From assembly GCF_018860635.1 (NCBI RefSeq), contig NZ_JAHKPT010000025.1, positions 372,086 through 436,085 of the forward strand: DNA of 64,000 nt. Direction: 5' to 3'. A model generated the notes under the pieces. It did not search any database. It saw only the letters and a program-made list of their open reading frames with translations, and had not been told where the DNA came from. Both the position numbers and the translations under genes were made by a program. Below are positions 18,874 through 28,142 of this stretch, piece by piece (positions within the stretch are counted from its first letter, which is position 1; every line of letters starts with the position of its first letter). The DNA comes from Aliiglaciecola lipolytica. Lineage in GTDB: Bacteria > Pseudomonadota > Gammaproteobacteria > Enterobacterales > Alteromonadaceae.

Positions 18874-20496
18874 ATGTTTATTATAAAATACTATGGACTG
18901 GGCGGGATTTTATCATTAGCTCTTGCCTTGCTGATTGATAGCTTTTTGTTCAAAGTATTGTTTATCTGGATTGGCCTTTCGCTTATTTTGGTCACCTTTG
19001 CCTATTCAGTCCAATCACCTAAAATTTTTAGAAAAAAAATTGATGGTTCAATCCCATTCTATGTGAAGTGGGTTTTTGTGCCCTTTTTTGTTGGTGTGCA
19101 GTTGTTTAACGCTTGGGCTCGTAAAAACGACAGCGTCCCGCCAATCCAAAAAATTCGTGACAAGCTATTTCTTGCCTGCCGCTTATTTCCTTCCGATATG
19201 CCAGAGCTAAATCATTTAGAAGTCAAAGCGGTACTCGATGTGACGGCTGAATTCGATGGGCTAGATGTTTCTGCCCATGGTGAAAATATGGACTATCTGA
19301 ATGTTCCCGTATTAGATCATCAAACTCCTTCGAAAGATGATTTGATGCAAGCCATTAGCTGGATAGACAATCATATTAAAACCGGCAAAGCCGTCGTTGT
19401 CCATTGTGCGCTAGGTAGAGGTCGCTCAGTATTGGTTATGGCCGCTTACTTGTTAAGTAAAAGTCCAGAATTGTCAGTAGAAGAAGCCATCAAAGAAATC
19501 AATCAAACCCGTTCCACCGCAAGGTTGAATAAACATCAGTTAAAAAAGCTAAAAGACTTGCACAGCCAAGGCGTATTTACTCAAAAAAATCGACTCGCTA
19601 TAGTTGCCAACCCTGTTGCTGGCGGCGGTAAATGGCAAGACAGCAAAGAGGAAATTATTCAACGCCTGTCACCTCACTTTGATTTGCAAATATACCAAAC
19701 AACGCCAGAACAAGATGGCAAAGAAATGGCTCAACAAGCCATAAAAGAAGGTGCAAAATGCATTATTGCATGCGGCGGTGATGGCACCTTGACAGAAGTT
19801 GCGACTCAATTGGTCAACACAGATTTAACGTTGGGTATAATGCCTATGGGAACCGCTAACGCGCTTGGTCACGCACTCTATGGCCCTTCTTCGAAAGTAA
19901 CGCCTGTAGCAGTTGCCTGCGATGCTATTATTGCCGGTAATGTTATGCAAATTGATACTGCAACTTGCAATGATGAACTTGTACTTTTAGTGGTAGGCAT
20001 TGGCTTTGAACAGAAAATGATAGAAAAGGCTAATCGTGATGAAAAGAATAATAGCGGTCAACTCGCTTATTTAGGGGCATTGTACGATGCTATAGAAGTC
20101 AATAACAGCGCCAACTTAAATATCCAAATTGACAACAATGATCCGCAATCGATTCATACTGGAAGTCTAGTCATTGCCAATGCGGCGCCAGCCACCACTG
20201 TATTAGCACAAGGTGGAGGACTACCAGATTTTACTGACGGTTTGTTAGATGTTACTTGGCTTACTAATACCTCAAGCGCCAGTGAAAATTACTTAAAATT
20301 AGCGCAACTAGCGCTGCGAACCATGTTTGATAGTGGCGACGACGAAACTATTCAGCACACCACAGCTAAACGCATAACAGTCAAATCCGAAGGCAAACTA
20401 AAGTATGTAGTAGATGGGGAAAACAGAGAAGCTGATAGCATTCAAGTAACCCAGAACCCGCAGTCCTTGAAGGTCTTTTCTCAACCCAAAAACTAG
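18874..20496 (+). CDS. Membrane-anchored dual-specificity phosphatase / diacylglycerol-kinase-type lipid kinase fusion
   Basis: The 540-residue product joins three parts. Residues about 5-80 hold two or three membrane helices. Residues about 90-230 form a tyrosine/dual-specificity phosphatase with the intact Cx5R loop HCALGRGRS (Cys178, Arg184). Residues about 240-535 form a DAGK/YegS-like lipid kinase with ANPVAGGG and the nucleotide-binding CGGDGT (300-305). The general acid Asp of the phosphatase may lie in VPVLDHQTP. Substrates are unknown; a role in phospholipid or phosphatidylglycerol-phosphate metabolism is inferred. Upstream pldA is 165 bases away and independent. Confidence 0.85.
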   Translation: MFIIKYYGLGGILSLALALLIDSFLFKVLFIWIGLSLILVTFAYSVQSPKIFRKKIDGSIPFYVKWVFVPFFVGVQLFNAWARKNDSVPPIQKIRDKLFLACRLFPSDMPELNHLEVKAVLDVTAEFDGLDVSAHGENMDYLNVPVLDHQTPSKDDLMQAISWIDNHIKTGKAVVVHCALGRGRSVLVMAAYLLSKSPELSVEEAIKEINQTRSTARLNKHQLKKLKDLHSQGVFTQKNRLAIVANPVAGGGKWQDSKEEIIQRLSPHFDLQIYQTTPEQDGKEMAQQAIKEGAKCIIACGGDGTLTEVATQLVNTDLTLGIMPMGTANALGHALYGPSSKVTPVAVACDAIIAGNVMQIDTATCNDELVLLVVGIGFEQKMIEKANRDEKNNSGQLAYLGALYDAIEVNNSANLNIQIDNNDPQSIHTGSLVIANAAPATTVLAQGGGLPDFTDGLLDVTWLTNTSSASENYLKLAQLALRTMFDSGDDETIQHTTAKRITVKSEGKLKYVVDGENREADSIQVTQNPQSLKVFSQPKN

Positions 20497-20523
20497 GCTG
20501 GATGCCATGCAAGCGATACGATT

Positions 20524-20559
20524 TTCAATCAAGCAGTAGGTATTTACTGCTTGATTGAA
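20524..20559. terminator. 15-bp perfect hairpin after the lipid-kinase fusion gene
   Basis: TTCAATCAAGCAGTA (20524-20538) and TACTGCTTGATTGAA (20545-20559) are exact reverse complements around a six-base loop. No T-run follows. The rest of the 308-base gap to 20804 shows no gene. Confidence 0.6.
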
Positions 20560-20804
20560 TTCGGCAAACTTACAACTCCCTCGAACATAAGTAAGTAATA
20601 TTTACTCAAGCTCAATATATCACCAATCAAGAATTGCCAATAAATACATATAAATCAGTAAGTTAAACTATGGCGCAAATATTGAATAACAAGTAAAGCA
20701 TAGCGATTAAACAAGATTGGTAAGTAGCAATACTTTTCACATAGCGTAAACAAAGAACACATGCGCACCTAAATTTAAGGTAAAGATTCACTAAGGAGCT
20801 CAGA

Positions 20805-21290
20805 ATGTCAATGGTTAACAATAATAAAGAAGATAGGTTAGAAGCCAACCGGACGCTTCTCAAAGCGGTAATTCAAATGTGCCGATTAGGTGGTGATTTT
20901 TATAACCTTATAGGTCAAAACATTAAACACTATGCCATTAAACAAGTCTGTTTTGACATGGCGAAAAGCTATTTCAAACAGATACCTGAACTTGTCGAAA
21001 TTGCCCAAGACCGCTATCAATTATCCGAACAAGAAACCATGACTTCTACTTCCATAGAAGACTATTATCATAATATTTTGAGCAAGCAGGTCAAATTAAA
21101 TCCCCCAGACCTACTTAAGCATTTGATTGAAGTTGAAGAACAGCATTTAGCAGAATTAAATAACGCGATCGACGCAACAAGTGAACTTGAAGTTAAAGGC
21201 GCTATTTCAAAAGTAGTCGCGCAAATAATCGTGACTTACCAAAAGTTAACGGACCTAACACATTCAATTTCAGATAACCAAACCTCATAG
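20805..21290 (+). CDS. Hypothetical helical (ferritin-like?) protein
   Basis: I do not recognise this 161-residue product with confidence. It is soluble and almost wholly alpha-helical, with four long amphipathic segments (about residues 8-45, 50-75, 82-100 and 103-155). This suggests a four-helix bundle of the DUF2383/PA2169 kind, but there is no clear EXXH metal site. AAGGAG precedes the ATG at good spacing. An MscS gene starts 19 bases after its stop, so the two are probably co-transcribed. Confidence 0.65.
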   Translation: MSMVNNNKEDRLEANRTLLKAVIQMCRLGGDFYNLIGQNIKHYAIKQVCFDMAKSYFKQIPELVEIAQDRYQLSEQETMTSTSIEDYYHNILSKQVKLNPPDLLKHLIEVEEQHLAELNNAIDATSELEVKGAISKVVAQIIVTYQKLTDLTHSISDNQTS

Positions 21291-21309
21291 AAAATGGGAA
21301 GTATTGAAT

Positions 21310-22287
21310 ATGGAACTTATTGAAATAGATAAATTTTGGACATTAATTCACGACAAGCTTGAAGGGTGGCTGGAATCTGGAATCAAACATTTACCTAATT
21401 TTGTAGTGGCCATACTACTCGCCATTGTTTTTGGCCTTATCGCTAAGTTTGTGGGTAGAGCGGTTCGAAATGTACTGCGAAGAACCTTAGAGTCAAGACA
21501 GATAGCTGACTTACTAGCATCCATTATTAAAGTAATGGTGCTAATTGCAGGACTCTTTATAGCTTTAGACTTCCTTGGATTGACCGGCACAGTGACGTCA
21601 TTGTTGGCAGGGGCTGGAATCGTAGGTTTGGCGCTAGGTTTTGCGTTCCAAGATATGGCAGAAAACCTAATTGCAGGTATTGCCATGGGGATAAGAAAAC
21701 CGTTCCAAATTGGTGATGTGATAGAAGCAGATAAAGTATTTGGTACTGTGCAAACCATAAATCTGCGAAACACCTTAGTTGAGACCTTTTTCGGTCAAAT
21801 TGAAGTCATTCCTAACAAAATTCTGTTTCGAAACATACTCACTAATTATTCTGCTACAGGAAGACGGCGAATAGAAGTTCCTGTTGGCATATCCTACGCC
21901 GATGATCCCGAACAAGCAGTTAAGGCAATAGTCGAGGTAATTAATCAGTGTGATTTTGTGATAAATAAGGAAGAAACAGACGTGTTCGCTAAGGGCTTTG
22001 GTGCAAGTAGTGTTGATCTACTGGTTTGGTTTTGGATTAGATATCCAGGAGAAACGGGATTTATGCAAGCCAGACACAAAGCGGTTGTGGAAATTAAAAA
22101 AGCTTTAGAAGCCTCAGATATTTTAATCCCGTTTCCAATCAGAACTCTGGATTTTGGCGCCAAAGGTGGCGAGAAACTGAATACAATGCTGAGCGATCGG
22201 CACAGAAAAGACAGTAACGAAAATCCTGAACAAGGCTCAGAGTCGGCTTCTCAGTCAGCCGAGGATTCAAATCCGGATTCAGAATAA
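21310..22287 (+). CDS. mscS: Mechanosensitive ion channel (MscS family)
   Basis: The 325-residue product is a canonical MscS: an N-terminal amphipathic segment and three membrane helices. The Gly/Ala-rich pore helix is TSLLAGAGIVGLALGFAFQDMAENLIAGIAMGIRKPF in family terms (about residues 96-132). It then has FQIGDVIE and the VIPNKILF beta domain. The C-terminal 35 residues are polar and low-complexity (NENPEQGSESASQS). I prefer the ATG at 21310 because GGGAAG lies eight bases upstream; a TTG at 21304 is too close to it. A 9-bp stem with a T-run terminates the unit. Confidence 0.93.
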   Translation: MELIEIDKFWTLIHDKLEGWLESGIKHLPNFVVAILLAIVFGLIAKFVGRAVRNVLRRTLESRQIADLLASIIKVMVLIAGLFIALDFLGLTGTVTSLLAGAGIVGLALGFAFQDMAENLIAGIAMGIRKPFQIGDVIEADKVFGTVQTINLRNTLVETFFGQIEVIPNKILFRNILTNYSATGRRRIEVPVGISYADDPEQAVKAIVEVINQCDFVINKEETDVFAKGFGASSVDLLVWFWIRYPGETGFMQARHKAVVEIKKALEASDILIPFPIRTLDFGAKGGEKLNTMLSDRHRKDSNENPEQGSESASQSAEDSNPDSE

Positions 22288-22355
22288 TTATTGGGCAAGA
22301 TTAAAAGTCCGATTGATGTAATTTTGCAGTGGATTAATCGATAAATCGACCTACC

Positions 22356-22383
22356 GCCAGCTAAGTAAAATTAGCTGGCTTTT
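22356..22383 (+). terminator. Rho-independent terminator after mscS
   Basis: GCCAGCTAA (22356-22364) and TTAGCTGGC (22371-22379) form a perfect 9-bp stem with a six-base loop, followed by TTTT. Confidence 0.8.
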
Positions 22384-22505
22384 AACCATCAAAGTATTCT
22401 TCAAAGCATCTACCTATTGAATTTATGCTAACGTTATTCACTATCGTGTTAAATACTCGTTCATTTTTATCTTTTATCTGTAAAATATCGCAAAGAGGTG
22501 ATTTC

Positions 22506-22526
22506 ATGAATAGGATATTAATCTAG
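22506..22526 (+). CDS. Possible six-codon leader peptide before the GGDEF gene
   Basis: GAGGTG (22495-22500) sits five bases before an ATG that encodes only MNRILI and then TAG. One base later comes the ATG of the GGDEF protein. The main gene has no good ribosome-binding site of its own, so it may be translated by re-initiation. This is seen in sequence only; translation of the mini-ORF is inferred. Confidence 0.45.
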   Translation: MNRILI

Positions 22527-22527
22527 C

Positions 22528-24045
22528 ATGGCATTAAAAATCGAAGACCGGACTTTAGAAGATAAAATCCTGTTAGCTATTACGGCCTCCGCAACCCTAA
22601 TATTATTCCCTTTCCTGATGATTAGTCTTTTGGCTGACGATCGCGCTCATATTCTGGTGGATCTGGTCGCGGTTGGCGGTATCTTTACTATTTTTCTTGG
22701 CGTATGGTTTACTAGTAGAATTAAGTTATTCAGGGGGTTATTCGCGGTTGTTGCTCAAGTTACCATTTTGTTGGGCATTTATTTTAAAGGGGCTGGATTA
22801 ATATATTGGATTTTCCCAATCATCATAGCCAGTTTCTATTTATTACCAACCATAGCCGCTAGCTTATTTAATTTCCTTTTAGTAACGGTTGCGTGCTTAC
22901 TAACCTATCAGCAATTTGACAGTTTTACCCTGCCTCGTATTATCGGTGCGTTTATAGTAACGAATATTTTTTCGTTAACATTCTCCGTTTTTATGCAAAA
23001 TAAAAATCGTCAATTATCAGCAAAAGACAAAATAAACCAACTTCACAATAATATTCTCGAGTTGATCGTCAAATCCAATAAATTATCTAAAGTATTATCA
23101 GCAATTACACAAGCTATTGAGAATGAAATTCCACATGCCGTATGCAGTATTTTATTACTCGACAAAGAAGGCAAAAAACTGACTCTAGGTGCAGCGCCTA
23201 GATTGCCAGATTTTTTCAATGAAGCCATTGACGGTCTAGCTAATGCTCCAGGAGTCGGATCATGCGGAGAAGCTGCTTTTACAGGTAAACGTGTTGTCGT
23301 TTCTGATATCGCAACCCATCCCAATTGGAAAGCTTGGGCAGACATTGCACAAAAAGCAGGGCTGGCGGCTTGTTGGTCTGAACCGATAATTGGTAACCAA
23401 GGAAACGTACTAGGCACTTTTTCCATTTATTTTCGTGAAATATCCACTCCTACAGCCGATGAATTCAAACTCATAGAGCAATTTGTTAATCTCGCACGTA
23501 TTGCAATTGAACGACAAAAAGCAGATAAAATCATATGGCAGCAGGCACATTATGACAGCTTAACAAACTTACCTAATCGCAATTTATTGCATGAACATTT
23601 AAGCAGCGCTATTGCCAACGCGCAACGTGATAAAAAACAATTAGCTATTGCGATGTTGGATCTAGATAACTTTAAAAATGTTAACGATACATTGGGCCAT
23701 GAAGCTGGCGATACAGTGTTGAGAGAATGTTCAAAACGGATAACAAAATGCATAAGAAACAATGATATAGCGGCTCGCTTAGGTGGCGATGAGTTTATTG
23801 TGGTATTTATTGGTACGTCTGCACCTAAAGACATCGAAAGTGCGGGTAAAAAGCTATCTAGCGCACTGGCTGAAGCATACAATATTCAAGGCAAAGATGT
23901 TTATTGTACTGCCAGTATTGGGATTGCGTTATTTCCTACTGACGCACAAAGTATTGAGGCATTATTCAGGAATGCTGATCAAGCAATGTATCGAGCTAAA
24001 ACCCAAGGCCGCAATAAAGTCCATTATTACAGTGCTGACAAATGA
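22528..24045 (+). CDS. Membrane GAF-GGDEF diguanylate cyclase
   Basis: The 505-residue product has five or six N-terminal membrane helices (about residues 12-155). A GAF domain follows (about 175-330, with PGVGSCGEAAFTGKRVVVSDI). A C-terminal GGDEF domain (about 340-503) carries an intact RLGGDEF active site. It should make c-di-GMP in response to a ligand or redox cue read by GAF. I see no RxxD inhibitory site directly before the GGDEF motif. The start is one base after the stop of a six-codon leader with a strong ribosome-binding site, which suggests translational coupling. The gene stands alone between hairpins. Confidence 0.9.
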   Translation: MALKIEDRTLEDKILLAITASATLILFPFLMISLLADDRAHILVDLVAVGGIFTIFLGVWFTSRIKLFRGLFAVVAQVTILLGIYFKGAGLIYWIFPIIIASFYLLPTIAASLFNFLLVTVACLLTYQQFDSFTLPRIIGAFIVTNIFSLTFSVFMQNKNRQLSAKDKINQLHNNILELIVKSNKLSKVLSAITQAIENEIPHAVCSILLLDKEGKKLTLGAAPRLPDFFNEAIDGLANAPGVGSCGEAAFTGKRVVVSDIATHPNWKAWADIAQKAGLAACWSEPIIGNQGNVLGTFSIYFREISTPTADEFKLIEQFVNLARIAIERQKADKIIWQQAHYDSLTNLPNRNLLHEHLSSAIANAQRDKKQLAIAMLDLDNFKNVNDTLGHEAGDTVLRECSKRITKCIRNNDIAARLGGDEFIVVFIGTSAPKDIESAGKKLSSALAEAYNIQGKDVYCTASIGIALFPTDAQSIEALFRNADQAMYRAKTQGRNKVHYYSADK

Positions 24046-24072
24046 GCATGATTTTAATCCTAAATCATGCTC
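24044..24072. terminator. Hairpin overlapping the stop of the GAF-GGDEF gene
   Basis: GAGCATGATTT (24044-24054) pairs perfectly with AAATCATGCTC (24062-24072) around a seven-base loop. The left arm starts inside the TGA stop codon. There is no T-run. Confidence 0.55.
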
Positions 24073-24146
24073 AACATTAAGTCACATGTAGCCCATGTGC
24101 TCAATTAGGCGATAACGACAGCGACTGCCTGCTTATTCCCGTATCA

Positions 24147-25547
24147 CTACCAATCCACCAATCCCAGGCTTTCACGGAGTTTTAAGATGTGGTCTGGTGC
24201 TCCATCGCGGTCGAAATTGTCGTGCCATCGCCAATAATTTGTGTGCGTAAATAACCGTGGATTTCGCTTAGGATACGCAGCCTCCACGTCAATATCTAAA
24301 ATAGGCGAAGCCGGTTGTTCTTCAGACACCAAATCTTTGGAAATTTGCGGATTTGAAAAAGCTCTACTCACTGGGCCTGATATAAGGTCACCACAGAAAA
24401 TGTTGAAGGGCTTTGAATAAATATTAGTCCATCGAACCAAACTAAACACGGCACCATGATGCAAAAACTTGGCGTCTGTAGTTTGATAGTAGTAATGCTC
24501 ATTTTCCTTCACCGGCGGAGAAGTTGGGTATTCACGATCTAACTTCCTATCAACAAAGTCCATTTTATTATCGAACAATAAAAAATCTGCATAGGTTAAG
24601 GGACTGCCCAAGGTTACCAAGTCGGACACCAGCCACTGCGACATCCCAGATGCTTCACCATGGGCTTCGCTGTCTAGCTTTAGTTGCTCAAACAGCTGGT
24701 ACTGGAGTTTGCGGTACTCTTCAACTTTAGGCTGATGATCCATTTCTTCCATGGCATGAATGAGTTTTAAGGCGTTTTCAGATAATGGAAGAGACTCACC
24801 CGCGGCATTTTTAAACTTGTTTTTGCGAGCCCAGTATTGGGTTAAAACATCATATGCAATGATGGAACCTAAGCTATGACCCACTAAAACGATACGATCG
24901 TATTTCCCAGTTTGAGCGATACTTTCCAGCAATTTAACACCGCCATCACGGATCTCTTTTCTTACCTTAATATTCGATGGCGTAGCAGTAATGTATCGTG
25001 CGACGTCGCCCAAATAACTGACAATTTTAGCCACTGCAATACTCAGCACAAAAAGCAAAATAGGACTAATATAACTTTCATAGATTCCATGCAGACTGGC
25101 TCCTCCCTGCCCTTTTTCTGTGGGTTCAAAAAAGCCAATGGAAATCAAAATTAATAAAATCGTAAAGATTAAGCCCCACAATAAATAAATCATGGGTTTT
25201 AACGCCGAGGGATAATCACTTGGTTTGCGTCTTAGCATCGAAAAGACCCAACCACGTAAATGTTCCAGCGTAGTGCCGACGGTATGATGCGCCCAATAAT
25301 ATTCGTAGAAATCCACTCTAGATGTGGTTTTTTTCTCGGCATTATTTTTTATAGTGGCATAATCTGTAGTAAGCCGGCGATGTTCAAAAGAACCTGACAC
25401 CTCACTAGGTTTATTCCAAAACCGAGTATTTTCAATGTTGCTGTCTTTTACCCAAACCGATTTAACAAATTCTCTGACCGTTTCCATTGGCCTTTGCTCA
25501 CCAATACCATGAACCAGTACTACTGCTTGTTTTTTTGTAGTCGCCAT
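24147..25547 (-). CDS. Membrane-associated alpha/beta-hydrolase (lipase-like)
   Basis: The 466-residue product begins with the strand-plus-oxyanion motif VVLVHGIGEQRP. It has two membrane helices in the middle (about residues 120-142 and 160-180). The nucleophile elbow is VLVGHSLGSIIAYDVL (Ser in GHSLG). Further on, SDLVTLGSPLTYADFLLF resembles the loop that carries the acid residue in related lipases. Esterase or lipase activity is inferred; the substrate is unknown. A strong AGGAGGG precedes the ATG. It stands alone on the minus strand. Confidence 0.75.
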   Translation of the reverse strand: MATTKKQAVVLVHGIGEQRPMETVREFVKSVWVKDSNIENTRFWNKPSEVSGSFEHRRLTTDYATIKNNAEKKTTSRVDFYEYYWAHHTVGTTLEHLRGWVFSMLRRKPSDYPSALKPMIYLLWGLIFTILLILISIGFFEPTEKGQGGASLHGIYESYISPILLFVLSIAVAKIVSYLGDVARYITATPSNIKVRKEIRDGGVKLLESIAQTGKYDRIVLVGHSLGSIIAYDVLTQYWARKNKFKNAAGESLPLSENALKLIHAMEEMDHQPKVEEYRKLQYQLFEQLKLDSEAHGEASGMSQWLVSDLVTLGSPLTYADFLLFDNKMDFVDRKLDREYPTSPPVKENEHYYYQTTDAKFLHHGAVFSLVRWTNIYSKPFNIFCGDLISGPVSRAFSNPQISKDLVSEEQPASPILDIDVEAAYPKRNPRLFTHTNYWRWHDNFDRDGAPDHILKLRESLGLVDW

Positions 25548-25854
25548 AAGATTCCCTCCTGTTAATTACAATAGTATAAACATTAAGCTATTTTTCGCTA
25601 TTCAATATTTGATATTCTGAAGCCGTAAAGAGCCACCTATTTCAGTCGAATTAAACATAAAACAGGTACTTTCAGGCTAGCCTTAGCAATGATTCCGTTA
25701 TGAATCGCGCTCGCCTTAGTTATTCCCTTGTAAATTCCTTTGTTACATAATAGTTTGCTATGTAGAATAATGTTATTCGTAATATCGCTGTATCCATCAA
25801 AAATGGCTCGATTTACATTTCACTCGAGTCAAATGAGTCCACAACCTTTAATTA
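25548..25854. other. Divergent intergenic region without a gene
   Basis: This region separates the alpha/beta-hydrolase gene from the MATE gene. Apart from the AGGAGGG site of the hydrolase, I see no gene, repeat or recognisable operator. Confidence 0.6.
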
Positions 25855-27219
25855 TTGTGGCGCGTTTTTAATAAAGATAATCCATTGATAAATTCCAATT
25901 CGCAAATTAAAAGAAACTTTGCACTTGCGTGGCCCTTAGCTTTTAATGCCTTGCTCGTTCAATCCATGTTGATGATTGATACCCTGCTCGTTGCTCCCTT
26001 GGGCGAATTGCCCGTGGCCGCTATGGGCATTGCAACGACCATAGTGGCGTTTGTGTTGGGCATAGAAATAGCTATTGGTAATGGCATACAGCTGCTGGTT
26101 GGCAGAGCATTTGGTTCAAAAAGCCAAGCAGAATTAGCCATTGCCTATTGGTCAGGCTTAGTTATAAATATATCTACATCATTGATTTTTATATTTATTT
26201 TGACCTTTTTCAGTTCCGATATAGTGGCTGGAATTACCGACAACCCCGAACTTGCAGAACTCACCGAATCTTATATTTCAATTACTAAGTATATTGTTTT
26301 GCTGACCGCATACACTCAAGTGTGTACTGCATTTTGTAATGGCATTGGCAATACTATGGTACCGCTTAAAGGCTTTATGATTGAGTTGCCCGTCAACGCA
26401 CTATTGAGTTATGTGTTGATTAATGGATTCGCTGATTATAAAGGTCTAGGTGTAGAAGGCGCCGCTTGGGGAAGTTTAATATCGATATTTTTAAGGGCTA
26501 GCTTCCTTTATTTAGCCCTGAAACTGGATAACAAAGTCGACCTCACTTACCCCAAAAATAGGCCATTTCTAACAGAAATTGGCCCACAATTTGCCGAAAT
26601 TTATCCTATCGCCGCGAATTTTTTTGTGCTTTATGTTGGCGCCACCGTTTATCAACTGTTATTTGCTCAATTAGATTTATTTGCATTCGTTGCAATCACT
26701 TTGATCTTCCCCTGGGTCCGGTCAGGCACCCAATTTCCTAATGCTTGGGCGCAAGCTTCGGCAATCAGTATAAGTCAGGCACTAGGACAAAGGGGTAGCA
26801 AAGAGCACAAAACCTTTATCTCTAAATGTACCAAAGTGGGAATGATCATATCGCTTTTTATCGCTGCCATATTTTTACTACTCAGCCAAAATATTCATTT
26901 TATTTACCCAGATATTGAAGCTGAGGTACAAACTGCGTTGATGGTAATAGCTCCTTTATATATCGTGCTGCCGATTATAAGAGCCTACAATACGGTTGCA
27001 GGAAACATCTTGCGCGCACTGGGAAACAGTAATCTTGTCCTGAAAATTCACTTTATCACCCAATGGGCTGTTGCTTTGCCAATTTGTGCTTTACTGATTC
27101 TATACTTCGAGGTGTCAATTTTTTGGGCATTTGCGATGATCCCAATTGAAGAGTTACTTAAAGTTATCCCCTTTTATCGATACAAAGAATTTTATATAAA
27201 ACGCTTACATACAACGTAA
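25855..27219 (+). CDS. MATE-family efflux transporter
   Basis: The 454-residue product has twelve predicted membrane helices in two halves. It starts with FALAWPLAFNALLVQSMLMIDTLLVAPLGELPVAAMG, typical of MATE (DinF/NorM-like) proteins, which export cationic drugs or metabolites using Na+ or H+. No ATG is available near the N-terminus. An in-frame stop lies just upstream, so translation must begin at TTG 25855 or TTG 25885, and I see no strong ribosome-binding site. The start is therefore uncertain. A hairpin follows the stop at once. Confidence 0.87.
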   Translation: MWRVFNKDNPLINSNSQIKRNFALAWPLAFNALLVQSMLMIDTLLVAPLGELPVAAMGIATTIVAFVLGIEIAIGNGIQLLVGRAFGSKSQAELAIAYWSGLVINISTSLIFIFILTFFSSDIVAGITDNPELAELTESYISITKYIVLLTAYTQVCTAFCNGIGNTMVPLKGFMIELPVNALLSYVLINGFADYKGLGVEGAAWGSLISIFLRASFLYLALKLDNKVDLTYPKNRPFLTEIGPQFAEIYPIAANFFVLYVGATVYQLLFAQLDLFAFVAITLIFPWVRSGTQFPNAWAQASAISISQALGQRGSKEHKTFISKCTKVGMIISLFIAAIFLLLSQNIHFIYPDIEAEVQTALMVIAPLYIVLPIIRAYNTVAGNILRALGNSNLVLKIHFITQWAVALPICALLILYFEVSIFWAFAMIPIEELLKVIPFYRYKEFYIKRLHTT

Positions 27220-27220
27220 A

Positions 27221-27240
27221 AAAGCGCCCGAAGGCGCTTT
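27221..27240. terminator. Bidirectional terminator between MATE and BON genes
   Basis: AAAGCGCC (27221-27228), loop CGAA, and GGCGCTTT (27233-27240) form a perfect stem. Read on the minus strand the second arm is followed by a run of six T, so it should terminate the BON gene, whose stop is 31 bases away. It may also serve the MATE gene. Confidence 0.82.
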
Positions 27241-27271
27241 GGAATTATCAAATTGTAGACTTTAGTGAATA

Positions 27272-27823
27272 CTATTTGCCAATTGTAAGATTAGAAACAA
27301 CGTTTTTCACGTCGTCTGTATTCTCGGCAATAGTTACCGCTAAATCACGTTCAGCGTTTGAGTCTAGCGTACCTGTTAGGGTCACCACACCGTTTTCAAC
27401 TTCAACTTCAATGTCAGTACCACTGACTTCAGATTCGAATAGTAAACGGGTTTTAACCACAGACTCCACTTTTGAGTCTTTCAGGGTTTGCATTATTTGG
27501 GCGGTGTCAGAATCATCTTCATCTTTGATAACGGTTAATTGATTATCAACCTCTTCTACACCTTCAAGTGACAACATTAACTCTTCTGCTAACGCTTTAT
27601 CCACATCGGTATCAACTTTACCGGTTAGGACAATCACGCCATCATTTACGTCAGTATTAATGTCGAAAGAATCTAGGTTGCCATTGAATAATAAAGTTGT
27701 TTCAGCTTTACCGTCAATCCATGCATCTTTTGCTTTATCTGACCATTCGTTTTCTGCGTTAGCACTCATTGAAGCAGTTGTTAAAGCAGCGGCTATAATT
27801 AGTGAACAAGTAGTACGTTTCAT
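27272..27823 (-). CDS. Exported protein with two BON domains
   Basis: The 183-residue product has a signal peptide (MKRTTCSLIIAAALTTASMSANA) and two BON domains: about residues 37-100 (GVIVLTGKVDTDVDKALAEELMLSLEGVEEVDNQL) and about 113-180 (GVVTLTGTLDSNAERDLAVTIAENTDDVKNVVSNL). BON proteins such as OsmY are periplasmic, may bind phospholipid surfaces and are often induced by osmotic or stationary-phase stress. I chose the ATG at 27823 because AAGGAGAG lies just upstream; the frame extends to 27865 without signal-like sequence. The protein is strongly acidic. Confidence 0.9.
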   Translation of the reverse strand: MKRTTCSLIIAAALTTASMSANAENEWSDKAKDAWIDGKAETTLLFNGNLDSFDINTDVNDGVIVLTGKVDTDVDKALAEELMLSLEGVEEVDNQLTVIKDEDDSDTAQIMQTLKDSKVESVVKTRLLFESEVSGTDIEVEVENGVVTLTGTLDSNAERDLAVTIAENTDDVKNVVSNLTIGK

Positions 27824-28063
27824 ATCAGTCTCTCCTTTTTGTTTAGACACTTTAGCTAATGCCAATTCGATGCCAACTTATAACTCATTGTTTTTTATAT
27901 AAATTAAATAATTCCCATGTTCATAGCGTAAAAGGAGTATGTATTTTCGAAATACTCAAATGTAATTTCTACAGCTTTAAGCGCAAGCAAATTTTTCACT
28001 GATTAGAAGTATTCGATATTGGCAATTAGAGATTTTGCGGGGCGGTATTTGCAGGCTTGTAAA

Positions 28064-28097
28064 ATAAACTTCAGCGCTACTTAGCGCTGAAGTTTAT
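28064..28097. repeat. Near-perfect 16-bp palindrome
   Basis: ATAAACTTCAGCGCTA (28064-28079) and TAGCGCTGAAGTTTAT (28082-28097) are exact reverse complements with a two-base centre. It lies in the 391-base gap between the DUF2254 and BON genes, both on the minus strand. A terminator, a protein-binding site or a remnant repeat element are all possible. Confidence 0.6.
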
Positions 28098-28142
28098 GGA
28101 AGCTGTAGGTTATTAGTATGTAGCAGATTTAACGACAGTGAC

